DNA from: Pseudodesulfovibrio senegalensis
GTDB lineage: Bacteria > Desulfobacterota > Desulfovibrionia > Desulfovibrionales > Desulfovibrionaceae
Direction of reading: 5' to 3'
DNA length: 64,000 nt
Assembly: GCF_008830225.1 (NCBI RefSeq)
Contig: NZ_WAIE01000004.1
Coordinates: 1-64,000, forward strand
The notes below the pieces were generated by a model. That model saw nothing but the letters and a program-made list of their open reading frames with translations. It had not been told where the DNA came from and searched no databases. Below are positions 1 to 6,846 of the stretch, in pieces. The position numbers and the translations under genes were made by a program. Position 1 is the first letter of the stretch. Each line of letters begins with the position of its first letter.

Positions 1-93
1 GCAAAAAGACCAACCCCTCGCGTACGTGATGTACGCGTCGGCCTTGGTCTTTTTTTTCGCCTTGCCCTCGCACCGTTCTTGCCAGCCTGACGG
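1..93. repeat. Palindromic repeat, copy 1 (cut by window edge)
   Basis: This is the right part of a long palindromic repeat. The visible part has a middle stem (AAAAAGACCAA pairing with TTGGTCTTTTT), an inner CGCGTAC/GTACGCG stem with a 5-nt loop, a T-tract, and the right arm CCGTTCTTGCCAGCC at 73-87. The left arm lies outside the window. The repeat recurs at 121-242, 270-356, 4303-4426 and 12507-12797. Copies 1, 2 and 3 are tandem with a 149-bp period. Confidence 0.85.
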
Positions 94-120
94 AAGGGCG
101 GGGGGCAGATCGCTTTGTTT

Positions 121-242
121 GGCGATAACGGCCCGATCGCTTCGTTGATGCAAAAAGACCAACCCCTCGCGTACGTGATGTACGCGTCGGCCTTGGTCTT
201 TTTTTTCGCCTTGCCCTCGCACCGTTTTTGCCAGCCTGACGG
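121..242. repeat. Palindromic repeat, copy 2
   Basis: A complete tandem copy with a 149-bp period from copy 1. It starts with the conserved GGCGATAACGG (121-131), carries the same middle and inner stems as copy 1, and ends in CCGTTTTTGCCAGCC from 222. The T-tract after the middle stem makes it look like an intrinsic terminator. The outer arm complementarity is short here (TGGC/GCCA plus the core ends), as expected if only the first tandem copy kept its original left arm. Confidence 0.85.
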
Positions 243-269
243 AGGGGCGGGGGGCAGATCGCTTTGCTT

Positions 270-356
270 GGCGATAACGGCTCGATCACTTTGTTGCTGC
301 AAAAAAGACCACCCCCTCGCATGCGTTATGTCCGCGAGGGGGTGATTTTTTGTCGT
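270..356. terminator. Diverged repeat copy 3 acting as bidirectional terminator
   Basis: It begins like the other copies (GGCGATAACGG at 270-280, then a GCAAAAAAGACC block). After that it diverges into a perfect 11-bp hairpin, CACCCCCTCGC with GCGAGGGGGTG (about 310-350), with a T-run on each strand side. It lies just past the stop of the minus-strand DUF554 gene, so it can terminate that gene as well as any plus-strand gene left of the window. Confidence 0.75.
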
Positions 357-411
357 GCGGTTGGGTTTTTCTGTTTCGCCCGCCGATCGGGAAAGCGCGT
401 GCGCGGGGCAG

Positions 412-1116
412 CTAGGCCAAGACTGTTTTTATCCAGTGGGCCAGCGGCGTGAAGACCAGCACCAGCGGCAGGGCTGGCAGCAGGTTGGAGAGCCGGATTT
501 CCTTGATTTCCATGAGGTTGATGCTGATGCCCACGATGAGCAGGCCGCCCGTGGCCGAAAGCTGGGCAATGAGCTCCGGGGAAATGTATTGCTGCAGATA
601 GCCCGCGAACAGGGTCATGGCGCCCTGATAGATGAGTACCGGGATGAACGAGAACAGCACGCCCGAGCCGAACGTGGAGGCCAGCGCCACGGACGCGAAT
701 CCGTCGAGGATGGCCTTGGTGTAGAGCACGGTGGGGTCGTTGTTCACGCCTTCTTCCAGCGAACCCACAATGGCCATGGCCCCGATGCAGTAGATGAGCG
801 AGGCCGTGACCAGCCCTTCCGTGAACTTGGGGTTGGCCGAGCCGAGCATTTTCTTGCAGCGGTTGCCCAGCCGTTCCAGCAGGGTGTCCAGCCGCAAAAG
901 TTCGCCCAGTATGCCGCCCACCAGTATGCTGAAGATGACCACCAGAATGTCCTGCACCTTGAAGGCCATCTGCAGGCCGATGAGCAGGGTGCACAGGCCC
1001 AGCCCCTGAAAGACGATGACCCGGATGCGTTCGGGGAAGCGGCTGTGCAGCATGCACCCGGCAAGGCTGCCGAGGATGATGGTGGCCGAGTTGGCAAGGG
1101 AACCGTAAGGGATCAT
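412..1116 (-). CDS. DUF554 family membrane protein
   Basis: A 234-residue, strongly hydrophobic protein with about six or seven predicted membrane segments. It matches the DUF554 (YdfK/YqgA) family of inner-membrane proteins of unknown function. Family hallmarks visible are the Gly-rich first helix (residues 10-21), a GGILGELL segment near residue 68, and the DGFASVALASTFGSG stretch in the middle. The length fits the family. The ATG at 1116 was chosen because it opens directly into the first membrane segment and has AGGAA just upstream; longer upstream frames have no hydrophobic content. The gene is monocistronic, faces tRNA-Leu divergently, and ends against repeat copy 3. Transport is possible, but no substrate can be inferred. 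Confidence 0.85.
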   Translation of the reverse strand: MIPYGSLANSATIILGSLAGCMLHSRFPERIRVIVFQGLGLCTLLIGLQMAFKVQDILVVIFSILVGGILGELLRLDTLLERLGNRCKKMLGSANPKFTEGLVTASLIYCIGAMAIVGSLEEGVNNDPTVLYTKAILDGFASVALASTFGSGVLFSFIPVLIYQGAMTLFAGYLQQYISPELIAQLSATGGLLIVGISINLMEIKEIRLSNLLPALPLVLVFTPLAHWIKTVLA

Positions 1117-1245
1117 GGCTGTTCCTGTGTGCTGAGGTTCGGGGAAACAGAACGTAGGCCGGGCCGCTTTCGGCGTCAAGCGGCGCGCGCGGCCGCAACC
1201 GCAGGGAAAACAGCCGAAAAACTGCATGTTGGCCGCACAGAACCG

Positions 1246-1275
1246 TTGACAGGAGACGATTGTAACCCGTATGTA
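1246..1275 (+). promoter_or_regulatory. Sigma-70-type promoter of tRNA-Leu
   Basis: TTGACA at 1246-1251 and TATGTA at 1270-1275 are separated by 18 bp. This places the start a few bases upstream of the tRNA at 1288. Confidence 0.7.
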
Positions 1276-1287
1276 AGATTCCTTCGT

Positions 1288-1374
1288 GCCGGGATGGCGG
1301 AATTGGTAGACGCAGCGGATTCAAAATCCGCCGGGTTCACGCCCTTGAGAGTTCGAGTCTCTCTCCCGGTACCA
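1288..1374 (+). tRNA. tRNA-Leu (anticodon CAA)
   Basis: An 87-nt class II tRNA. The acceptor stem GCCGGGA pairs with TCCCGGT, with a G-U first pair and discriminator A, and CCA is encoded. The anticodon stem GCGGA/TCCGC holds the loop TTCAAAA, so the anticodon is CAA and it reads UUG. A variable arm (GGG TTCAC GCCC) precedes the T-arm GAGAG-TTCGAGT-CTCTC. It has its own promoter upstream and a Rho-independent terminator immediately downstream. Confidence 0.97.
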
Positions 1375-1383
1375 CGAATGAAA

Positions 1384-2217
1384 TCAGCGGCCTGCGAGAA
1401 TATCGCGGGCCGCTTTTTTGTGGCGTGGCGGAGAAAGCGAGAAGAGAGGGTGTTCGATTATTTTTAACTCGTGCAGTATCCGCTTGAGGTTTCGGCTCGG
1501 AGTCTCCGCGTTATTTGTGTGGATGTATTGATCATCCGAATTGTAATAGTGGTTGCCGGGTATAAAGGCTCTCCCCAATAATTCCAACGCAGCCTTGCAC
1601 CAGTCAATAATTTCGTCCATGTCCTCCAATGGGACCCCTGACGCATTTGTAACATTCTCATTGTGAGCAATAATTTTGTCACGGATATATTTAATTTTGT
1701 TGATTTTGTCATCTAAGTTTTTTACTTTTTCCTTTCCCGGCATGCCTTGTTCTATGTCTTCAACAAGTTTTATCAATACCTCTGGGTTAGGTTCTGGTTC
1801 GGAAGGGATTCCAATCCACTTCTTTTCAGCTTTTATGCTGTTTTTGTTTTTGGTAATGACAGTTTCAGGGCACTGCCCATTCAGTTGTTTCATGTGAATT
1901 ATATGTTCTACAGAGATTGGTAGCGTTTTGGCGTGGCTTTTTATGGTGTCTATGATTTTTGGGAACGATCTGGTTTCGTAAGATTTAAAAAAGTCAAACA
2001 TTTTGCAAATGCTCATGTACATAGTGTGAATTGCAAAGTTCTGTACGCTTCCAAAGAAGTTACCATGTTTTGCTTCATTGATTTTCTTTGCATTATCAGA
2101 AATTGTTAGAAAGATGGCTCTTGATTCTTCATATCTAAAAATATCAGTCAGTGGTCCGTCGGATAACATCGAGTCTATTTTGTCACGGATTTGTGCGGGA
2201 TTGTTTGTGGCTGTCAT
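1384..2217 (-). CDS. HEPN/AbiU2-like putative RNase-type protein
   Basis: A 277-residue, lysine/asparagine-rich, mostly helical protein on clearly AT-rich DNA that stands out from its neighbours. It resembles HEPN AbiU2-like domain proteins. The candidate catalytic motif R-x5-H is at Arg179-His185 (RDKIIAH), within the Rx4-6H pattern typical of HEPN ribonucleases. AbiU2 relatives are linked to phage abortive infection, but no partner toxin, antitoxin or nucleotidyltransferase lies beside it. The C-terminal residues (from about 257) are encoded by GC-rich DNA belonging to the tRNA-Leu 3' flank, and the stop is inside the tRNA terminator, so the native C-terminus may have been replaced on insertion. 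Family assignment is by motif and composition only. Confidence 0.55.
   Translation of the reverse strand: MTATNNPAQIRDKIDSMLSDGPLTDIFRYEESRAIFLTISDNAKKINEAKHGNFFGSVQNFAIHTMYMSICKMFDFFKSYETRSFPKIIDTIKSHAKTLPISVEHIIHMKQLNGQCPETVITKNKNSIKAEKKWIGIPSEPEPNPEVLIKLVEDIEQGMPGKEKVKNLDDKINKIKYIRDKIIAHNENVTNASGVPLEDMDEIIDWCKAALELLGRAFIPGNHYYNSDDQYIHTNNAETPSRNLKRILHELKIIEHPLFSLSPPRHKKAARDILAGR
1386..1419 (+). terminator. Terminator of tRNA-Leu
   Basis: A 12-bp stem (AGCGGCCTGCGA with TCGCGGGCCGCT, allowing one T-G pair), a 5-nt loop, then six T. The last codons and the stop of the convergent HEPN-like gene are read from the opposite strand of this same hairpin. Confidence 0.9.
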
Positions 2218-2451
2218 GTCTTGTGTCCTGTTTTACAGTGTCAAAAGAGTTTTTTTAGAGAGATTGCATTTAATTAGTACAATAAGATAAAATAATCTAT
2301 AATTAATCCGAGAGGCTTGGATGGTTCCTCAAAAGTCCTGCCTCCTTCCTCCTTTTTCACATCAACACTTTTCAACCGCTGGACTTTTTGTAAACATGGC
2401 TCCTCCCGACGGGTATTGGCTCGCCGCGACTTTTTTTCAGGAGCTTTTTTC

Positions 2452-3348
2452 ATGCATTCCAAGATCGGACGCAACGATCCCTGCCCGTGCGGCAGCGGCA
2501 GGAAATACAAACAATGTTGCCTTGGCAAGCCCGTTGCCGGGCGCGCGGCGGGCGCGGCAGCCGATTTTTCCGCCGAGGCCATGTACAGAAAATACAAGGT
2601 GCGGCTGAAGACCCCGGAGCAGATCGAGGGCATCCGCCGTTGCGGCGTGCTGGTCATGCAGACCTTTGATGCGGTGCGCAACCTGATCCGGCCCGGCGTG
2701 AAGACCGAGGAAATCAACACGGTGGTGCACGATTTCACGGTGCAGCATGGCGCCCGGCCCGCGCCGCTCAACTACCACGGCTTTCCCAAGAGCGTGTGCG
2801 TTTCGCCCAACGAGGTCATCTGCCACGGCATTCCCGGCGATTACGTGCTCAAGGACGGCGATATCGTCAACGTGGACATCACCTCGGTTCTGGACGGCTA
2901 CTATGCGGACTGCAACCAGACCTTTTTCGTGGGCACGCCCTCGCGTGATGCCCGCAAGATCGTGGAAGTGACCCGCGAGAGCCTGCGCATCGGGCTGGAG
3001 CAGGCGCGGCCCGGCAACGTCATCAACGACATTTCCTCGGCCATACAGAAATACGCGGAAGGGCAGGGCTGCTCCGTGGTGCGCGAATACATGGGCCACG
3101 GCGTGGGACTGGATTTTCACGAGGCCCCCAACGTGCCGCACTACAACTCCAACTGGGGCAATACCCCCATCGTGCCGGGCATGACCTTTACCGTGGAGCC
3201 CATGATCAACCTCGGGCGCAAGGAAGTGCGCGTGCTTGAGGACGGCTGGACCGCGGTGACGCGCGACGGCTCGCTTTCGGCCCAGTTCGAACAGACGCTG
3301 GTCATCACCGAAGACGGGTTCGAGAGCCTGACGCCGTTTGACCTGTAG
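2452..3348 (+). CDS. map: Methionine aminopeptidase with N-terminal SEC-C zinc motif
   Basis: A type I methionine aminopeptidase of 298 residues, which removes the initiator Met from nascent proteins in the cytosol. The five metal ligands expected of the pita-bread fold are present: Asp142, Asp153, His216, Glu249 and Glu280, with His125 as the substrate-side histidine. An extra N-terminal SEC-C motif (Cys11, Cys13, Cys22, Cys23) binds zinc in other proteins and probably aids ribosome docking here. The ATG at 2452 is preceded by AGGAG. It is preferred over an upstream in-frame ATG because it opens directly with the SEC-C motif. It stands alone in its transcription unit. Confidence 0.95.
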   Translation: MHSKIGRNDPCPCGSGRKYKQCCLGKPVAGRAAGAAADFSAEAMYRKYKVRLKTPEQIEGIRRCGVLVMQTFDAVRNLIRPGVKTEEINTVVHDFTVQHGARPAPLNYHGFPKSVCVSPNEVICHGIPGDYVLKDGDIVNVDITSVLDGYYADCNQTFFVGTPSRDARKIVEVTRESLRIGLEQARPGNVINDISSAIQKYAEGQGCSVVREYMGHGVGLDFHEAPNVPHYNSNWGNTPIVPGMTFTVEPMINLGRKEVRVLEDGWTAVTRDGSLSAQFEQTLVITEDGFESLTPFDL

Positions 3349-3431
3349 CCGCTGAATCTTTTGTTGGAACCGCTGGGGCGTTGCCCGCGGCGGGACTGAA
3401 CCGAACACCCCGAACCATGAGGGAAATCGAC

Positions 3432-4316
3432 ATGTCGAAAAAAATAGGTTGGATCGGCACGGGCGTCATGGGCAAATCCATGTGCATGCACCTGATCAAG
3501 GCCGGACATCAGGCCTTTGTCTACAACCGCACCCAATCCAAGGCGGACGAATTGGTGCAGGCCGGGGCCGTGTGGTGCGATTCCCCGGCACAGGTGGCCG
3601 CGCAGGCGGATGTGGTCTTCACCATCGTGGGCTATCCCACGGACGTGGAACAGACCATTCTGGGCGAAAACGGCGTGCTCGAGGCCGCCAAGCCCGGCAC
3701 CATCGTGGCGGACATGACCACCTCCGAGCCTTCTCTGGCCAAGCGCATCCACGCAGCCTGCGCCGAAAAGGGCGTGGCCGCATTGGACGCCCCGGTTTCC
3801 GGCGGCGACCTTGGCGCGCGCAACGCCACGCTGGCCATCATGGTGGGCGGCGAACAAAAGACCTTTGATGCGGTCTCGGACCTTTTTGAAATCATGGGCG
3901 AAAACATCCGGCTCATGGGCGGACCCGGCGCGGGCCAGCACACCAAGATGAGCAACCAGATCCTCATTGCCGGAACCATGATCGGCACCGTGGAATCCCT
4001 GCTCTACGCGCACCGGGCGGGCATGGATATGGACGAGGTCATCAGCGTCATCGGCTCGGGCGCGGCCGGATCGTGGTCCATCAACAACCTCGGCCCGCGC
4101 ATTGCCAAGGGCGACTTCGACCCGGGCTTTTTCATCAAGCATTTCGTCAAGGACATGGGCATCGCCCTGGCCGAGGCCCGTGCCATGAATCTGGGCCTGC
4201 CCGGGCTGGCTCTGGTCAATCAGTTTTACATAGCGGCCATGGGGCAGGGCTATGAGGAGCTCGGGACGCAGGCATTGTTCAAAGTGTTGGACTCCATGAG
4301 CTCTGGCGGCCGATAA
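3432..4316 (+). CDS. NAD(P)-dependent beta-hydroxyacid dehydrogenase (3-hydroxyisobutyrate dehydrogenase family)
   Basis: A 294-residue cytosolic oxidoreductase. The Rossmann motif GTGVMG is at residues 9-14, the substrate-binding DAPVSGG at 119-125 and the catalytic Lys at 172 (in HTKMSNQ). This layout is shared by 3-hydroxyisobutyrate dehydrogenase, tartronate semialdehyde reductase and glyoxylate/succinic semialdehyde reductases, and the sequence alone does not separate them. The ATG at 3432 starts directly at the nucleotide-binding strand and has GAGGG upstream. The stop codon TAA lies inside the left end of palindromic repeat copy 4, and the last codons form one arm of that palindrome. 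Confidence 0.85.
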   Translation: MSKKIGWIGTGVMGKSMCMHLIKAGHQAFVYNRTQSKADELVQAGAVWCDSPAQVAAQADVVFTIVGYPTDVEQTILGENGVLEAAKPGTIVADMTTSEPSLAKRIHAACAEKGVAALDAPVSGGDLGARNATLAIMVGGEQKTFDAVSDLFEIMGENIRLMGGPGAGQHTKMSNQILIAGTMIGTVESLLYAHRAGMDMDEVISVIGSGAAGSWSINNLGPRIAKGDFDPGFFIKHFVKDMGIALAEARAMNLGLPGLALVNQFYIAAMGQGYEELGTQALFKVLDSMSSGGR

Positions 4317-4426
4317 CGGCGCGATCGCTGCGTTGCTGCCAAAAGGCCGGAACCTCGCGTACAGGGTGTACGCGTCGCTTCCGGCCTTTTTTTGCGTCTT
4401 GCCCTCACCCCGTTCTCGGCCGCCAG
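4303..4426. repeat. Palindromic repeat, copy 4
   Basis: A long nested palindrome. The outer arms 4303-4319 and 4410-4426 are complementary over 17 bp with one mismatch. The middle stem is AAAAGGCCGGAA with TTCCGGCCTTTT followed by a T-tract, and the inner stem is CGCGTACA/TGTACGCG with loop GGG. The left outer arm is the 3' end of the preceding dehydrogenase gene, including its TAA. Core sequence (GATAACGG...CCGTTCTC) is shared with copies 2 and 5; arm sequence is not. Confidence 0.9.
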
Positions 4427-4477
4427 TGGTTTGGAGCTGGCAGGCCGTGCTGCATGTGGCTAAGGGTCGGATGTTTT

Positions 4478-4510
4478 GGCCGGATAACGGCGTGATCGGG
4501 TGTACGCGTT
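4478..4510. repeat. Left half of a split palindromic repeat
   Basis: GGCCGGATAACGGCGTGATCG followed by TGTACGCG resembles the left part of the repeat with the middle deleted. Its GATAACGG is 171 bp from that of copy 4, similar to the tandem spacing at other loci. The matching right half appears at 5691-5720, on the far side of the DUF3089 gene. Confidence 0.6.
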
Positions 4511-4531
4511 GATTCATATGCCTACACACGG

Positions 4532-5521
4532 CTAGTGTTTTTGCAGATAGGCCTCAATGCGGTCCTGAGCGTTGCGCTCGATGTTGCGATACCAAAGAGC
4601 GAAGTCATATTTGTGGAGGACGCCGGGGGGGAAGCGTCCAAGATCGAGTTTTTCCGGGGGCGAGGTCATCAATGCGCGGGTCTTCGTGTCCAGGTACGCA
4701 CCGGTGTAATGGGGAACCTCCCGTTTTATCGCGCCTGTGAGATCGTCGAAAAAGACCGCGCCCAAGTTAAGATTTTTGTCTGCCGGAGTGCCGTCCGTTT
4801 TCCAGTTGAGCGGGTTGATGGAGACTGCGCCGGGAAGCAGCACAGGGGAGCCGGAGCACCCCGGGGCCTCGGTGTTCCAGGAAACAACCACGCCGGTGTC
4901 GTCTGCCCGTTGCGCCGGTTTGATCCATGGGTATTTTTTCAGGTCTTCCCGAGTGACGGAATAGCCGATGACATAGGCAGCCACGAGTTTTTCCTGCAGG
5001 ACCGGATCGTGAAACCGGCGTCTGAGCAGATCGACCAGAATTATGGCCCCCTGGCTGTGCCCGGCCAGAATGAAAGGTCGCCCCTGGTTGAGAAAGGCCA
5101 GATAATAGTCGAACGCCCGATGCACATCGTCCATGCCGATGCGGAAGTACGTGTTGTGAAATTTGTCTTTCTGTGAGTCCAGATTTGGGAAGGAAAGTTG
5201 GCGATAGTATGGCGCGAACAGGTTTGCAGCCGGAGAAAACGCACCGGCCTGTGACTTCAGCAGCCCCTGTACCTCTCTCCGGAGTCTTTTGTCGAACACG
5301 TCCATATTCTTAGGGCTTTTATCAGAATAGATGGTGGGATAGACGTAAAACACGTCCGCACGCTTGTTTGGTTGAGCAGGTCTGGACGCCCACGCGTTGT
5401 CTGCAGAGTAATCGGCGCATGCCGGAATTTCGCAGCAGTTGTCATTGTCGGCGGCCCCGATGGGAGCTGTAGACAAAATGCAAAACAACGATACAACTAT
5501 GATGACACGAACGTTTGGCAC
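4532..5521 (-). CDS. Secreted DUF3089 alpha/beta-hydrolase
   Basis: A 329-residue protein with an N-terminal signal peptide (hydrophobic residues 5-23, cleavage near AADN) and the DUF3089 fold. That family is made of alpha/beta-hydrolase-like proteins of undefined substrate. The nucleophile elbow GHSQG is around residue 157, with a DVHRAFDYYL segment before it. A periplasmic or extracellular esterase or lipase activity is plausible but not shown. The gene is a single-gene unit in the opposite orientation to its neighbours. It lies between the two halves of a split palindromic repeat (4478-4510 and 5691-5720), which suggests a cassette-like insertion. Confidence 0.8.
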   Translation of the reverse strand: MPNVRVIIVVSLFCILSTAPIGAADNDNCCEIPACADYSADNAWASRPAQPNKRADVFYVYPTIYSDKSPKNMDVFDKRLRREVQGLLKSQAGAFSPAANLFAPYYRQLSFPNLDSQKDKFHNTYFRIGMDDVHRAFDYYLAFLNQGRPFILAGHSQGAIILVDLLRRRFHDPVLQEKLVAAYVIGYSVTREDLKKYPWIKPAQRADDTGVVVSWNTEAPGCSGSPVLLPGAVSINPLNWKTDGTPADKNLNLGAVFFDDLTGAIKREVPHYTGAYLDTKTRALMTSPPEKLDLGRFPPGVLHKYDFALWYRNIERNAQDRIEAYLQKH

Positions 5522-5877
5522 AGGTCTCCTCCAATTCTTGGCAGGAGCATACCAGCTGGCGATTACCGGGTAAAGGAAGCCCCTGTGTTTTTTCTGTTCG
5601 TAGTTGCCGTGCGCGCGTGCTTATTGGTTGAGTGCCGGTCCCTTTGATTTCGTCAAACGTGTGCTTGAGCCGGATGAAGGTTTCTTGTCCCTTGCCCTCA
5701 CTCCGTTCTCGGCCAGACGGGGTGGGGATGCACTCGGCGTGGTATGCCGAGTATCTGTTGTGCGTGTCATTTTTGCTGGTTTCAACTTTTTAAATTGATT
5801 CACAGTTTTGATTTCTCCTGCTATGAATCCCTTAGCCGCGCGCCTTGCGCGGTTGCCATGCTCACGGGGAGGAAAGT
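5522..5877. other. Intergenic region with right half of split repeat and a hairpin
   Basis: No gene is seen. It holds the 5' side of the DUF3089 gene, the right half of the palindromic repeat (CTTGCCCTCA and CCGTTCTCGGCC within 5691-5720), and a small perfect hairpin ACTCGGC/GCCGAGT (5732-5752). The promoter of the downstream signalling operon must also lie here, but no convincing -35/-10 pair was found. Confidence 0.6.
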
Positions 5878-6846
5878 GTGTTTCGCTTGGGCTTGTTGTG
5901 GACGCTGGCCGTCGTGCTTGTTTTTCCCGCCCTTGCGCATGCCCAAAAACCGCGCCGGGCCAAACTGGTGTTGCAATGGTATGCGCAGGCGCAATTCGCC
6001 GGGTATTTGGTGGCCGAGGAAAAGGGCTTTTACACCAAGCGGGGCGTGGACCTGAAGGTGGTCCCGGGCGGCGCGGACGTCATGGTTTCCGACTGTATCG
6101 CGTCGGGCAAGGCCGATTTCGGCACCATGTTCTTGTCCACGGCCATTGAACGGCGCGGCGCAGGCATGAAGTTGGTCAACATCGGCCAGATCGTGCAGCA
6201 GTCCGCGCTCATGCTTGTGGCGCGCAAGGATTCCGGCATTGAAGGCCTGCCCGACCTCGAAGGTGCACGCATCGGCATGTGGGGCCGCCAGTTCCAGCTG
6301 CAGCCGCGTGCCCTGTTCAAGCGCTTGGGAATTTCCGTGGATGTGGTGCAGCAGTCGCCGTCGTTCGACCTGTTCATGCGCGGGGGCTTGGATGCTGTTT
6401 CGGCCATGTGGTACAACGAATACCACACCCTCATGTCCTACGGGCTGGACCCGGACGAAATGGTCACCTTCTTTTTCAGCGATCTGGACCTCGATTTTCC
6501 CGAGGACGGCATCTATTGCCTTGAAAAGACGTGGGAGCAGGACCCGGCCATGTGTCGGGCCGTGCTGGAAGGTTCGCTGGAAGGGTGGCGATACGCTTTT
6601 GCGCACCCCGACGAAGCCCTGGAAATCGTCATCACCCGCATGAAACAGCAAAAGGTCTGCGCCAACCGCGCACACCAGCGTTGGATGCTCGCCCGCATGC
6701 GCGACATTATTCTCGATGGCAGCAGCGTGCCTCGGGGCGTGCTCCGCCGGGGTGATTATGAACGGACCAAGGCCACGCTTCTGGGGAACGGGTTTATCTG
6801 GGCCGCGCCGGAATATACGGAATTTTACAAGGGACCAGCACAATGA
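5878..6846 (+). CDS. Periplasmic NMT1/THI5-like substrate-binding protein
   Basis: A 322-residue exported binding protein of the NMT1/THI5-like family (ABC-type nitrate/sulfonate/thiamine-precursor binding fold). The GTG at 5878 has GGGGAGG five bases upstream and begins a clean signal peptide cleaved after Ala22 (AHA|QK). The mature protein starts with the typical LVLQWYAQAQFAGYLVAEEKGFY stretch, split here as LVLQWYAQ then AGYLVAEEKGFY. It overlaps the next gene, a Cache-domain phosphatase, by 4 bp (ATGA). No permease or ATPase gene is near. This context suggests a ligand-delivering sensor subunit for the membrane phosphatase rather than an uptake component. The ligand is unknown. Confidence 0.85.
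   Translation: MFRLGLLWTLAVVLVFPALAHAQKPRRAKLVLQWYAQAQFAGYLVAEEKGFYTKRGVDLKVVPGGADVMVSDCIASGKADFGTMFLSTAIERRGAGMKLVNIGQIVQQSALMLVARKDSGIEGLPDLEGARIGMWGRQFQLQPRALFKRLGISVDVVQQSPSFDLFMRGGLDAVSAMWYNEYHTLMSYGLDPDEMVTFFFSDLDLDFPEDGIYCLEKTWEQDPAMCRAVLEGSLEGWRYAFAHPDEALEIVITRMKQQKVCANRAHQRWMLARMRDIILDGSSVPRGVLRRGDYERTKATLLGNGFIWAAPEYTEFYKGPAQ

Noticed and set aside
1-356. Possible CRISPR array
   Set aside because: The repeat period is 149 bp, the whole unit is conserved including the would-be spacers, and each unit is a terminator-like palindrome.
1288-2440. Attachment-site direct repeat for an integrated element at tRNA-Leu
   Set aside because: I looked for a second copy of the tRNA 3' end on the far side of the AT-rich gene and found none; no integrase is present.
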